Positions 25,590 to 34,970 of a stretch of DNA of 64,000 nucleotides are shown here, one piece after another. Origin of the DNA: JANXQG01 sp963780045 (lineage in GTDB: Bacteria; Planctomycetota; Planctomycetia; Pirellulales; Thermoguttaceae); NCBI GenBank assembly GCA_963780045.1, contig CAVZZZ010000005.1, forward strand, positions 620,001 through 684,000, read 5' to 3'. The notes below the pieces were generated by a model that had not been told where the DNA came from, did not search any database, and worked only from the letters and a program-made list of their open reading frames with translations. Each line of letters opens with the position of its first letter. Position 1 is the stretch's first letter. A program made the position numbers and the translations under genes.

Positions 25590-28178
25590 TCACCCTTTCG
25601 GTTTTCCGGCAGCGCGTTGTTGCCATGCCCATTGGAAGAGGGCGCGGGCGTCGGTGTAGCGAGCATCGCTGGGGCTCGCGCCGAACACGACAACGATCAG
25701 GCGGTCGCCGCCGTTGGCGCCGCTGGCGACAAGGCACGCGCCGGCCGCTCTTGTCGTCCCAGTCTTGACGCCGTCATATCCTGCTTCTCCCAGCAGCTTG
25801 TTGGTGTTGGTCCAAGTAACCTCGCGAGTCTGCCCGCCCTTGCCGGCGACTGAGTACGAGTGCCGTTGCGTGCGCACATACTCCCTGAACAACTTGTTCT
25901 GCATCGCGGTCCACGTGAGGACGGCCAAATCCCTGGCGCTTGCCTGGTTCCGGGCGAGGCCGTTTGGATCGAGGAATGACGTTTGGGCCAGCTTCAGCTC
26001 CTTGGCGCGGCGGTTCATTTCCGCGATGAACAGCTTTACGGGCTCCTCCTCTTTTTTGCCGCGTGTTTTGAAGCGCGGCCCGAAATGCTCGGCGACGGCT
26101 ACCGCGGCGTCATTCCCTGAAGGCAGAAGCATCCCGTACAGCAGCTCGCGCAGCGGCAATCGTTCACCCACGCGCAAGCGGCACGAGCTGCCCGGAACGG
26201 CGGCGGCCCGCTCGGAGAAAATGATCTCTTCGTCCAGGAGCTTGGGATCGTGTTCGGCGAGGCGGACGACGAGCAAAGCGGTCATGATCTTGGTGGTGCT
26301 GGCGATCGCCCGGGGCTCGACCTCATTAAGACCCCAAAGAACCTTGCCGGTCTTGCCATCCGCTATGGCCCAAGCCTTGGCGGAAACTCGGGGCAGACTA
26401 GATTGCCGCGCGGCGGTCTCCTTGGTCGTCTTGGCTGACGGCGTTTCAAGGTCCAAAATCGCGTCCCACTGCTTCGGGTCGCGGAGCAACTGCTCGCGCA
26501 GCAGGCGCAAGGGAGGCGTGCCGTGGGAGAGCACGGCGTCGTGATACTTGCGCAGCGAATACGCCGCGCCTTCCTGCTTGCGGTAGTCCTCCCGCAGCTT
26601 GAGAAACTGCAGCTTGCCGAGCGTGTAGTAGAGATATTCCGGATCGAACGTGCCGCGGACCGCTTCCGCCCGCGCGGGGGCCGCTTCGTAGTAGCAGTTG
26701 TCCTTGAAGAACTTCGTGGCTTCGTCCAAGGTCATGCCCTGGCAGTGCATGCGGATGGAAACGCAGAGGCGGCAGATCCGCAGCAGGGCCTCGTCGGACT
26801 GGGCCATGCGGTACTTGGCCGCCCGCACGGCGCTGCCGCCGGCGCCGTATCCCTGATCGATCAACATCTGCTCGCAGTAATGGGCCCAACCCTCGGTGAA
26901 GGCGTAGCTGGTGAAGAGCGCCTCGGCCTTGGTCACGCCGCCCTCCCGCAGGTGCAGCCCGTGAACGTAGTGGCCCGGATAGGCCTCGTGGATCGAGACC
27001 ACATCGGTCGTATAGTAGTTGAAGCTTGTCAACCACTCTTCCTTCTTCGCCTCGGACCAGTTCTTTTCCGGAGGCGTCACGTAGTAGTAGGCCTGCGCGC
27101 TGTTCTTTTCCAGCGGGCCGGGCGAAACCATCTCGGCGAAGATACTATGCTGGTAAGGGGGCGTTTCCGCCACGATCGCCCGCACGTTCGACGGCACCGA
27201 GACGATGTCGCGGTCGATGAGGAACTGGCGAATGGCTTCCAGGTTCTTGGCCGTGTCGCGGATGAGGTTTTCGGCCGAGGGATGTTCGTGCTGCATAGCC
27301 GCGAAGATTTCCGTCGGCTTGCGATGGGGGTCGATAGCACGGCCGGCGGCGGCGAAGCGGTCCTGCTCGCGGTGAAGCTCTTGGGTGCCCAGCGCCAGGA
27401 GTTCTTCAGGCGACAGCGCGATCATCTCGCCCGCCAGCATCTTGCAATAGCGCTGGCGGCCCAGGGCGAAGTTCTGGTCGGCTTTGGGCAACTTCTCGGT
27501 TTTCAGGAAGTCGGAATAGGCGCGAAAGGCGCCGGCGGCAAGCTTCGTCGAGTCGCGGAAGCGGGACTGCAGCGCGGCGTCGGCCGCGCCGCGGAAGGCG
27601 GTGACGACGTCCGTTTCCAGGAAGTCCGCCGCGCCGCGAGAGTTGCGAACCGCTTCTTCCACGGACGGTCGCGACAGGGTCTCGTCGAGGTTCGCGCGGG
27701 CGGCAGCGAGCACGCCGGGCAAGGCGTTTTCTATCGAAATCACCGACTTCATCCGCTCCGCCGGCGGCGCGAAGTTCTGCTGGATGAAAACCGCCACATC
27801 CGGAACGTAGACCATCGGGTTGCGGGCATAACAGCGCACGTCCCGCCGCCAGAACAGGTCGCGATGCAGTCCGGCGAGAATGATCTGCCGGTCGTAGCGG
27901 TTGCGGGCGCTCAGCGCGGCCGGGTCGATGGCCTCCAGCCGCGCGCTGCAATTCTCCAGCCGCCGGGTGCCGGCGGCGATGGCCGCGGGGCTGTAGTCGG
28001 GCAGGCGGCCGTCGTAGTCGTGCAGCCCGGCGCCGGTCGCATCCAACGGCCGCCAGACCACGGAGGCATCGATCGCCTCCGCCGCCAGTTTTTCATAGGC
28101 CGCATCGGCCTGCTCGGCGGCAGGCGCGAAGGCTGGGTAAACAAGCAGGATTAATGCAGCGGCGGTAATGGTTTTCAT
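25590..28178 (-). CDS. DUF885 metallopeptidase fused to S11 D-Ala-D-Ala carboxypeptidase
   Basis: This 862-residue exported protein starts at 28178 with signal peptide ITAAALILLVYPAFAPAAE. Residues about 30-580 are DUF885, with the zinc motif in SIHEAYPGHYVHG and EGWAHYCEQM. After a short linker a complete peptidase S11 domain begins (KAWAIADGKTGKVLWG). It has catalytic STTK, SGN in LLPSGNDAAV and the KTG box in VKTGTTRAAGACL. S11 enzymes trim peptidoglycan pentapeptides; DUF885 members are metallopeptidases of uncertain substrate. The second domain lacks its own signal, as expected for a fusion. The joined frame is continuous with no sign of a stop at the junction. Confidence 0.9.
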   Translation of the reverse strand: MKTITAAALILLVYPAFAPAAEQADAAYEKLAAEAIDASVVWRPLDATGAGLHDYDGRLPDYSPAAIAAGTRRLENCSARLEAIDPAALSARNRYDRQIILAGLHRDLFWRRDVRCYARNPMVYVPDVAVFIQQNFAPPAERMKSVISIENALPGVLAAARANLDETLSRPSVEEAVRNSRGAADFLETDVVTAFRGAADAALQSRFRDSTKLAAGAFRAYSDFLKTEKLPKADQNFALGRQRYCKMLAGEMIALSPEELLALGTQELHREQDRFAAAGRAIDPHRKPTEIFAAMQHEHPSAENLIRDTAKNLEAIRQFLIDRDIVSVPSNVRAIVAETPPYQHSIFAEMVSPGPLEKNSAQAYYYVTPPEKNWSEAKKEEWLTSFNYYTTDVVSIHEAYPGHYVHGLHLREGGVTKAEALFTSYAFTEGWAHYCEQMLIDQGYGAGGSAVRAAKYRMAQSDEALLRICRLCVSIRMHCQGMTLDEATKFFKDNCYYEAAPARAEAVRGTFDPEYLYYTLGKLQFLKLREDYRKQEGAAYSLRKYHDAVLSHGTPPLRLLREQLLRDPKQWDAILDLETPSAKTTKETAARQSSLPRVSAKAWAIADGKTGKVLWGLNEVEPRAIASTTKIMTALLVVRLAEHDPKLLDEEIIFSERAAAVPGSSCRLRVGERLPLRELLYGMLLPSGNDAAVAVAEHFGPRFKTRGKKEEEPVKLFIAEMNRRAKELKLAQTSFLDPNGLARNQASARDLAVLTWTAMQNKLFREYVRTQRHSYSVAGKGGQTREVTWTNTNKLLGEAGYDGVKTGTTRAAGACLVASGANGGDRLIVVVFGASPSDARYTDARALFQWAWQQRAAGKPKG

Positions 28179-28436
28179 GGCATGAATACTACCCGCGCCG
28201 GCAAACGTTGCCAAGCAGAGGGCTTGGTGCATAGGTTGGCGTTTTGGTCCGAAAGATTCTCGTCGCGCATTGAACATCACGTTTTTGTCGTGTTTTGGCG
28301 ATCAGGAATCGCTTAAGATGCGGCCAGCAGGGGCTCAGAATGCCGCGGATAGGTTACGCGCGGGCACGCTCTGCGCGGCCTTTGCAGGTCTTCGCCGCTC
28401 TCGAAGCGCCGTGGCGGGCGGTTTTGGCGTGCGCCC

Positions 28437-29507
28437 TTACTCCGGAATCGGCGTCGCGCCGGAGGCGTCGGAAGTGTAGCAAGCTTCCACGAGGGCCATG
28501 GTGCGGAAGGCGTCCTCGTAATGGGTCAGCAGAATGCCGTCTTCTCCGGCCGCGTAGCGCTGCAGATTCGACATCGTTCCGATGAAGCCGTCGGGAAACC
28601 AACGGCCCGCGACGCCGATTTCCCGCCAGGACGAGCCTTTAACGGCCAAATGAAGCGTTTCCGGTTGTCCGTGCGGATAGTTCAACAGCAGGCCCAGCGA
28701 GACCCGCGCGGCGCCTTCGGTCCCTTGCACGCTTACGTCGGCGCACGTATGGTCCGGCCCGAACTCGTAATCGTGATTGATGGAAAGCACGCACCGTGCC
28801 TCCGCTCCGTAGTCCAAAATCGCCGTCGTTTTCGTGTTGGTCAGTTCGGTAAAGTGCGGGTGCGACACGGTGCGCGCGTAAACGCCTTTCGGGTCGCCCA
28901 GCAAATGCCGGCAGAAATCGAGGTAATGGATCGAGTGGTACTGAATCTCGCAGCGCGAAACATGCCGCAGCCGCGGGAACAGCTCCCAGCGCGTGCGGAG
29001 GTTGAAGTGGAACTCGACATCGACAATCTGACCAAGCAGCCCGCAATCCGCGGCATCCTTCAGGGCCAGCATGGCCGGCGCAAAGCGGAGCTGAAAGTTC
29101 ATGGCCGCGGTAAACCGCTTCGCGCGGCAAACCGCGCGAATACGCCGGGCGTCGGCCAGGTCAACTCCCATCGGCTTCTGCATCAGCACGGTCGCCCCGT
29201 CGGGCAGGGCGGAGACGATTTCGAAGAGACACTCGGGCGGGACCGCCACGTCGAAGGCGGCTCCTTCGGCCGAGGCCGCCTCCCGCAGCGACGAGTAGAC
29301 GCGCGGGATCCTCCACTTGGAGGCCATCATGTCGGCCCGCTTGCTGTCAATATCGAAGATGCCCGCGACAGGCATGTCCGCCTTGCAATAAGCGGGCATG
29401 TGGCCGTCATTCACGATGGCGCCGACGCCGATGACGACGACCGGCAACGGTCGCGAAGGCCGCGGCCACAGTTGTTTCAAGTCCCGTTCGGCGGAGGGAA
29501 CATTCAC
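28437..29507 (-). CDS. Gfo/Idh/MocA-family oxidoreductase
   Basis: An NAD(P)-dependent sugar-type dehydrogenase of about 356 residues. The Rossmann start VVVIGVGAIVNDGHMPAY, MQKPMG with the conserved Lys (usually EKP), and the C-terminal domain with QYHSIHYLDFCRHLLG are typical. The GTG at 29507 was chosen because it gives the normal family length and leaves the upstream regulatory element free. The same frame is open to 29675. Such enzymes oxidise or isomerise sugars and inositols; the substrate is unknown. It is transcribed away from the AraC gene, and the conserved element at 29707-29844 lies between them. Confidence 0.85.
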   Translation of the reverse strand: MNVPSAERDLKQLWPRPSRPLPVVVIGVGAIVNDGHMPAYCKADMPVAGIFDIDSKRADMMASKWRIPRVYSSLREAASAEGAAFDVAVPPECLFEIVSALPDGATVLMQKPMGVDLADARRIRAVCRAKRFTAAMNFQLRFAPAMLALKDAADCGLLGQIVDVEFHFNLRTRWELFPRLRHVSRCEIQYHSIHYLDFCRHLLGDPKGVYARTVSHPHFTELTNTKTTAILDYGAEARCVLSINHDYEFGPDHTCADVSVQGTEGAARVSLGLLLNYPHGQPETLHLAVKGSSWREIGVAGRWFPDGFIGTMSNLQRYAAGEDGILLTHYEDAFRTMALVEACYTSDASGATPIPE

Positions 29508-29706
29508 GATGCAGCCGGCGGATGTTGCGGTTGGCAAGGGAAGCGCGGAACACGATTGGGCAGAATCGACCGCCTCGGGTGCGCCCCCGTGGCCGTTTCC
29601 AGCCGCTCGCCCATCCACTTCATTCGTCCGTACAGCCCCCAAAGGATTATCCTCTCCTGATCTAAGCGTCCACACCCTTCAATTCTTGTCGGGAACGGGC
29701 CGTGCC

Positions 29707-29844
29707 ACAATGGATTTTCAGACAATCAAAGATGGACTTTTCAACCGCAATGTCGATACTTTAACGCAGGATTATCACGGCTAATACTGCTATTTTACTG
29801 CTTGACGTGGAAATCCCGGTTTGCGAGAATAGAAAATCAAACCG
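29707..29844. promoter_or_regulatory. Two-box regulatory element, copy 1 (Gfo/Idh-AraC intergenic)
   Basis: Box 1 (29707-29747) contains two direct half-sites, ATGGATTTTCAGAC at 29710 and ATGGACTTTTCAAC at 29732, 22 bp apart. This is the tandem spacing used by AraC-family dimers. Box 2 (29828-29844) is AATAGAAAATCAAACCG and includes an inverted GATTTTC. The distance between outer ends is 138 bp. The same boxes at nearly the same spacing occur at 43794-43930. Box 2 ends 20 bp before the AraC start. Confidence 0.75.
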
Positions 29845-29863
29845 AACATGCCCCGACGTCCTT

Positions 29864-30854
29864 ATGCCGAAAAAAGCCTCCGCAATCGTCACTGCCTCCG
29901 ATCGACTGCGCGCCGCCGGGCTGGTCTTCCAGCGGATTGAAGACGTACCGCCGGAAAGGGTCCGCGCGGTCAACCGCTTCGGTTTCCAGGACATGCGGTC
30001 GATTCTTTTGCCGCCGCAGGTCATTCGCAGTTCGCTCAATCAGCCGCTGCTGGGCGACCTGCTGGTCACGCGCATCGGCTACGCGACTCGCCTTTTCGGA
30101 CACTACATTCCGCGGCCTGAGGGAAGCCTCGACCACATACTTCTCTTTTCCGCCCACGGCTGGGGTTGGCTGAAGCTCAAAGGGCGAGACTGGAAGGTGG
30201 GGCCGGCGACAATGTGCTGCTTGCCGGCAAAAGTGCCGCATTGGTACGGCGCCGACGATAACGATCCCTGGTCGAACTACTGGATCCATTTCACGGGGCG
30301 ACAAGCGGCCGACTACTTCCGCTTCCTGGACGTTACGGGCGATCACCCCATCTTGCACCTTAGCGAACACGAGGAGCTGGTCGCCGTTTTCGAAACGGTC
30401 TGGTCGGCGATGAAACTGGTCCACACTTGGGAGAACCTGGTGAAAGCATTGATCCGCCTGGGGCGTTTCCTGGGGCTTCTGCGCGAGATCCAGCAGCGAC
30501 CGGACCAGCGCGGCGCGCGACCGCGCGGCCGCCGTGGCGAAGTCGATTCAATTCATGGCGGAACACCTGTCGGCGGAGATATCGCTCGCGCAATTGGCCG
30601 ACCTGGCGCAGATGTCCGTCACCCGCTTCACCGTGGAATTCCGCGACCGCAACGGCTGTTCTCCCATGGAGCACTTGAATCGCGTGCGCGTGCAGCGGGC
30701 CTGCGAGTTGCTGCGCAATACCAACGAAAGCATCCACAACATCGGGGCAAAGGTCGGCTTTCCCGATCCCTATTATTTCTCCCGCGCGTTCAAGAAGATT
30801 GCCGGCTGCTCGCCGCTTACGTTCCGGAAAGGAAAGGACGTTGGCCTACGATAA
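29864..30854 (+). CDS. AraC/XylS-family transcription regulator (one frameshift)
   Basis: This is a sugar-type AraC regulator of about 330 residues. The ATG at 29864 is preferred to a GTG at 29807, which lies inside the regulatory element. The N-terminal cupin-like sensor includes LFGHYIPRPEGSLDHIL, GPATMCCLPAKVPHWYG and YWIHFTG. The C-terminal DNA-binding domain holds two helix-turn-helices (ISLAQLADLAQMSVTRFTVEF, NIGAKVGFPDPYYFSRAFKK). The frame breaks near 30510; removing one base joins QQRPD to SAARDRAAAVAKS. It probably controls its own region and the Gfo/Idh and PEP-CTERM genes through the shared element. The inducer is unknown. Confidence 0.87.
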
Positions 30855-30891
30855 AAAGTGCTCCGGCTCAGGGACAGGCCACACCAATCGG

Positions 30892-33043
30892 TCATTTCGG
30901 CTTTGAGTCGGCTTCCCCGGCGGCCGCGATTGCCGCAACCGCCTTTTCCGCGCCGTCGACCTTGACCGTTTCCGATTGGGAGGCGACTTGCCACAGGCCG
31001 TCGAGACCGCCGTAGCGAAGTATGGCGGGCAAGAACATGGGATCATCGAAGCGATGCACTTGAAGAAAGTCGAATCCGCCGGTGTCGATTGCCGCGCGCG
31101 TGACGCGCCCTTGCAGCACGGCGCGGGCGAGCAGGCCCACCGGCCCGGCTTGTCGGCCGACAGCCACGAGGTCGATCCGCTGTGGCGTCGGGCGCGCCCT
31201 GTCTGGCCGAGAAGCGCGGCCAACGACATGACGTCGTGGACTCGCTCCACGAAGAGCGGCGGATTGTATCCGAACGTGTAGCAGGCGGGCCTTTGCGTGG
31301 CATCGCCGCGCCTGCCGCTTTGGACCAGGTGTTGCCGCTGGAGCGATTTGCCGCCGGGAACGAATTCGCCCTGGCCGAACATGTCGACCGAGGCGACGGC
31401 AAACCCCTTGCGGAGCAAAGCGGCGACCGCGGGAACAAGGCCGCCATCAGGCGTGAACAAGGCATCTTTGCCGTTGTCCGCCAGCCAGATGACGGTGCGG
31501 TGATTCGCGCCTTGCAGCGGCTCGATCAATACGGTTGGCAATTGCTCGCCGCGCTTGACGACCGTCAGCCTGCCGATTCGCACGCTGCATTCGTTGTCTG
31601 TGACGGTTTTCGTGACGTCGAACTTGACGGGACCAACTTCGGCGGGCGTCCGGCCGACGATCGTCGCCAGTCCATCGGCGGCGACCTTGCGATGCGCGGC
31701 CGGCGCGAGTTCTCCCAGCGCCGTCTCGGTAGCCTTCGTCCACTCGGCGGTGAGCCGGCGCTCATGCGCGGGGCCGGCCTGCTCGCCGGCGGGCTTGGGA
31801 TGCTCCTTGGTCCAAACCGTGGCTTCGGTCGCAATGTCCAGCGGCGTGTAATCGCGCTCGATGATCGGTTCGGCCAGACCAAGCTTCAAATGGCGATTCA
31901 TGAATTCGTACATGTGCTGCCGGTTCACCGCGTTGTAGTTGTGCGGGAACTGCAAGTGGAAGTGCGCTTCGAAGAGGTCTGGGCGCCTAACATTTTGTAG
32001 AGGGCCAACAGATCGGGGTATCCCTTGGTCTGGAGTTCCTTCGTCCAGTCGTCGGCGGCGATGAGGCCCAGCGGCCGCGGCGCGACGGCGGCGGCGATGT
32101 CGATGTTGCCCTGGTTGATGCGGAGGTACGCGGCGTTCTCGCAGGTACACCCGCCCTGCATCGCGGTGGAAACCATCACGACCGGAAAGCAAGCGGCGAT
32201 GCGGTCCTCAATGGCGCCAAGGATCATCGACTGCGTCCCGCCGCCCGATTCGCCCGTCACGCCGATGCGGGAGCGGTCCACGTCGGGCAGCGACTCGATA
32301 AAATCGACCGCGCGGATCGAATTCCACGTCTGCAAACCGAACATCGTCTGGCCGTGCAGTTCCGCCAGCGGTGAGAAGAAGAGATAGCCGTCCGTGCCGG
32401 GCCGTTCGGGGCGAACGCCGGCCGCATGCGGCAATTGCACGCTGTCGGCCATGCCTTCCATGTCGTAGGTGAAGGCCACGCAGCCCATGCGGGCCAACTG
32501 CACGCAGCGGGCCTGGATGATGTGCCGCCCGCCGCGCTGGAATGTCTCGCCGCCGGCGGCAATCTGCTGGCTCACGGCCGCGGCGCCTTCATCGTGGAAA
32601 CGGCCGTCCTGCCAGTGGCCGTAGGGGCAGAGCACTGCCGGGCGTTTCCGCGTGTCGGGCGATTTGGGCCGGTAGAGCGAGCCTGTGACGTAGTGCCCCG
32701 GAAACGATTCGAAAATGACTCGCTCAACGGTATAGTCGTCGCGCTGCACGGCGCCGTAGACGATCGCATTGATCGGACAGCGCGGCGGCAGCGGGTCCAA
32801 GCCGGCGGCCATTAGCACACGAGCGCGTATCTCGGCGCGGTGCGCGGGCCAATCGTCCGCTTTGTCCACGCGCCGCATCGGGAAATAGCTGGCATCCAAC
32901 GATCGCAGTGCATGCAATCGAGCATCGTCAAGCGCCTCCCCGGCGGGGAGCGCCCGAAACGTCTCCGCCGCAAAGGCGCAGCCGGCTTGGGAAACTGCCG
33001 CAAGGGTGACAAGGAGAATGCAAATGCGGGATCGAGGACTCAT
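30892..33043 (-). CDS. Exported alpha/beta-hydrolase, acetylxylan-esterase-like (two frameshifts)
   Basis: From 33043 a signal peptide (ICILLVTLAAVSQAGCAFA) leads into an alpha/beta-hydrolase with FPGHYVTGSLYRP, VLCPYGHW and the nucleophile elbow GVTGESGGGTQS. APRPLGLIAADDW follows. The frame breaks near 31990 (YKMLGA to DLFEAHFHLQFPHNYN, with the likely catalytic His) and again near 31190. It finishes at 30892 through GGLDGLWQVAS. The restored protein has about 717 residues, with a second, esterase-like C-terminal half (VIWLADNGKDALF, ASVDMFGQGE). Members deacetylate plant polysaccharides; substrate inferred. It lies 30 bp after rhaT. Confidence 0.82.
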
Positions 33044-33073
33044 AAAGCTGTCTCCAAAGGTTGTTGCCGGCTT

Positions 33074-34177
33074 TCATCCGTCGCCCGCCGCCTCGCCGAG
33101 GCAGTTTCCGTAGGTCATGGCCAGCACGGACAAGATCAGCGTCGCCAGGCCCGCGGCGACTGTGAGCGAAGTTCTGGCACGGCAGCCTTTCCATTCCCGA
33201 AAGACCAAGCCCACGAGGTTGCTGAAGAGCACGAGCAAAATCATGTGGAGGGCCCAGCTCGTCTCGGCATTGCTCATTCGTACGTGCCCCAGGTTGTAAA
33301 AGAAGAACTGCCCGTACCAAAGCGTACCGGTAAGCATGGCCAAGAGATAATTGGCGAGCAGGCTTCCGCCGCTCCCCGACAACTGCGATTCTCCAGGCGC
33401 CGGCTGCCCGGCGGGGGCGAGGCGCGTCAACTGGCCAAGCGTGCGGTTCCGCAGGCCCAAGTATAAGCAATACAGCAGCGCGGTGACAAACGCCCCGCTA
33501 TTGACGAACGGATAAGCGATGTTGCCTCGCCAGTAACCGGCCCCGTGCCGGTAGGCTAGATCGACGATCGGTTTGGCGACGTCTTCCATGGCAATACCAT
33601 AGACGGCGGCAAGAACGCCGGCAAGGAGCGAGAAGAAAAGGCCCTTGAGGAGACTGAACTCGCCAGCTTGCGAGCGAGCGCGGAAGTCGAGCTCCTTAAG
33701 CCGCCCCGCGGCGCCGCAAAGTGCGATGCCCAGGATTCCGGCGCCCACGCCGGCAACGACCCAGCCGGAGCCGTCCTTGCGAAGCAACTCGCCAAGTGTG
33801 CCGTGAAGGAGTGGCATGGCCACGGTTTTGGTCAGGGCCGAAAGCCCGATGGCGATGGCATAAGTGAGCGAAAAGCCGATGTATCGAATGGATATGTTGA
33901 AGGCCGTGCCGCCGATGCCGTATAGCATGCCCATGAAGAACGCTTGAAGCATTACGAGTTTCGGGGCCTCGGACACGACGGCGGTAATTTCCGGGATCGT
34001 TAGCGCCGCCCCGACGATGGGCCAGATCAACCAGCACCAGGCGGCCTGAACCATCCAGAAAATCTCCCAAGCCCAGCGGCAGACAAATTTCTGCGGCGCA
34101 TAACAGTTGGCGGAGAGAAAGGCGCCGAGGGAATGGTAGCCGACGCCGGCAAGCGAATTGGCGGGGATGTGCATCAT
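33074..34177 (-). CDS. rhaT: L-rhamnose/proton symporter RhaT family
   Basis: This 367-residue inner-membrane carrier has about ten hydrophobic helices. Family-typical segments are GAFLSANCYAPQKFVCRWAWE, FFMGMLYGIGGTAFNISIRYIG and SLTYAIAIGLSALTKTVAMPL. The ATG at 34177 gives the usual RhaT N-terminus MMHIPANSLAGVGYHSLGA; an earlier ATG at 34210 only adds residues from a repeat. RhaT imports L-rhamnose with protons. With GH105 and esterase genes in the window it supports rhamnose-rich pectin use. It is probably co-transcribed with the esterase. Confidence 0.9.
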   Translation of the reverse strand: MMHIPANSLAGVGYHSLGAFLSANCYAPQKFVCRWAWEIFWMVQAAWCWLIWPIVGAALTIPEITAVVSEAPKLVMLQAFFMGMLYGIGGTAFNISIRYIGFSLTYAIAIGLSALTKTVAMPLLHGTLGELLRKDGSGWVVAGVGAGILGIALCGAAGRLKELDFRARSQAGEFSLLKGLFFSLLAGVLAAVYGIAMEDVAKPIVDLAYRHGAGYWRGNIAYPFVNSGAFVTALLYCLYLGLRNRTLGQLTRLAPAGQPAPGESQLSGSGGSLLANYLLAMLTGTLWYGQFFFYNLGHVRMSNAETSWALHMILLVLFSNLVGLVFREWKGCRARTSLTVAAGLATLILSVLAMTYGNCLGEAAGDG

Positions 34178-34233
34178 AGGCTTGAGGGGTCGCGGCTCAG
34201 GCCTCGGCACTCAAACCTCAGGACTCAAGCCTC
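34178..34233. repeat. Heptamer block NNNNCTC, copy A
   Basis: Six 7-bp units in register (34192-34233) read GCGGCTC, AGGCCTC, GGCACTC, AAACCTC, AGGACTC, AAGCCTC. AGGCTTGAG at 34178-34186 is the reverse complement of CTCAAGCCT at 34224-34232. It fills the gap between the EF-hand and rhaT genes. The 36071-36115 block uses the same units. Confidence 0.8.
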
Positions 34234-34239
34234 ATGCCC

Positions 34240-34866
34240 CTAATACGTCAAGTCGAACGTGGCCACTCCATTATTGAGCCCCGCCGCGTCGTTGGCGACC
34301 TCCTGGCCGAGACGGGTCTCGGTATTGTACTCCGCGGGGATCGCCTCACCGTCCTTGGAGATTTCGACGCGGTAGAAGCCCGGAGAAATCCCGCGCTGCG
34401 TCGAACCGGAAACGCTTATCCTGGCCATGCCGTGATCGTCGGTCGTGCCTTCGGCGGTTTTCAAGTTATCGCCGAGGAACTTCTCGGGAATGAACTTGAC
34501 CGCGGCCCCAGCCAACGGCTCGCCGCCGTGCTTGACAACGCACAAAACGCCCTTGCGGCCGAGCTTCGAGTCGGCCCAGGCTTGGATCCGCGCCGAAATC
34601 TCGGCCGCCGAAATCTTGCCGTCTCCATCGAGGTCCACCCGCCTCATCGCCGCCTTCAACCCCGGCGCCTTCTTGTCCAGTTCCTTGGCGTCCAAGAAGC
34701 CGTCCCCGTTGGCGTCGTACAACTGCATCGCGCGCTCTGCCGCCCGCGCGTCCGGCTTGTCGGGATAGACTCGCGGCTGCGAGCCAAACGAGCATCCCAA
34801 GGCAAGCGACACCGCGGCCAAGGCGAGAGACGAAGGAAGCTTGCACTTCTTGCGGCCGGCAATCAT
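34240..34866 (-). CDS. EF-hand lipoprotein with carboxypeptidase-regulatory-like domain
   Basis: This 208-residue protein starts at 34866 (MIAGRKKCKLPSSLALAAVS) with a lipobox LALGC, so it is probably membrane-anchored and exported. Two EF-hand loops are clear: DANGDGFLDAKE and DLDGDGKISAAE, which bind calcium. The C-terminal half (GVLCVVKHGGEPLAGAAVKFIPE, then TTDDHGMARISV) resembles a small immunoglobulin-like carboxypeptidase-regulatory domain common in planctomycetes. It lies between a DUF1559 gene and rhaT on one strand. Partner and function unknown. Confidence 0.8.
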   Translation of the reverse strand: MIAGRKKCKLPSSLALAAVSLALGCSFGSQPRVYPDKPDARAAERAMQLYDANGDGFLDAKELDKKAPGLKAAMRRVDLDGDGKISAAEISARIQAWADSKLGRKGVLCVVKHGGEPLAGAAVKFIPEKFLGDNLKTAEGTTDDHGMARISVSGSTQRGISPGFYRVEISKDGEAIPAEYNTETRLGQEVANDAAGLNNGVATFDLTY

Positions 34867-34970
34867 ACGGATGTCCGCGAACGGCAAAGATTTGCTGCGG
34901 CTGGGGAACGGGTCAAGTTCCAGACTCGGCATGGTTCGTGATTGTACCAGAATACCGCAGCGGCGCCGCC

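Noticed and set aside
26523..28154. 543-codon plus-strand frame opposite the DUF885 domain
   Set aside because: Antisense shadow; the minus strand carries HExxxGH and a signal peptide.
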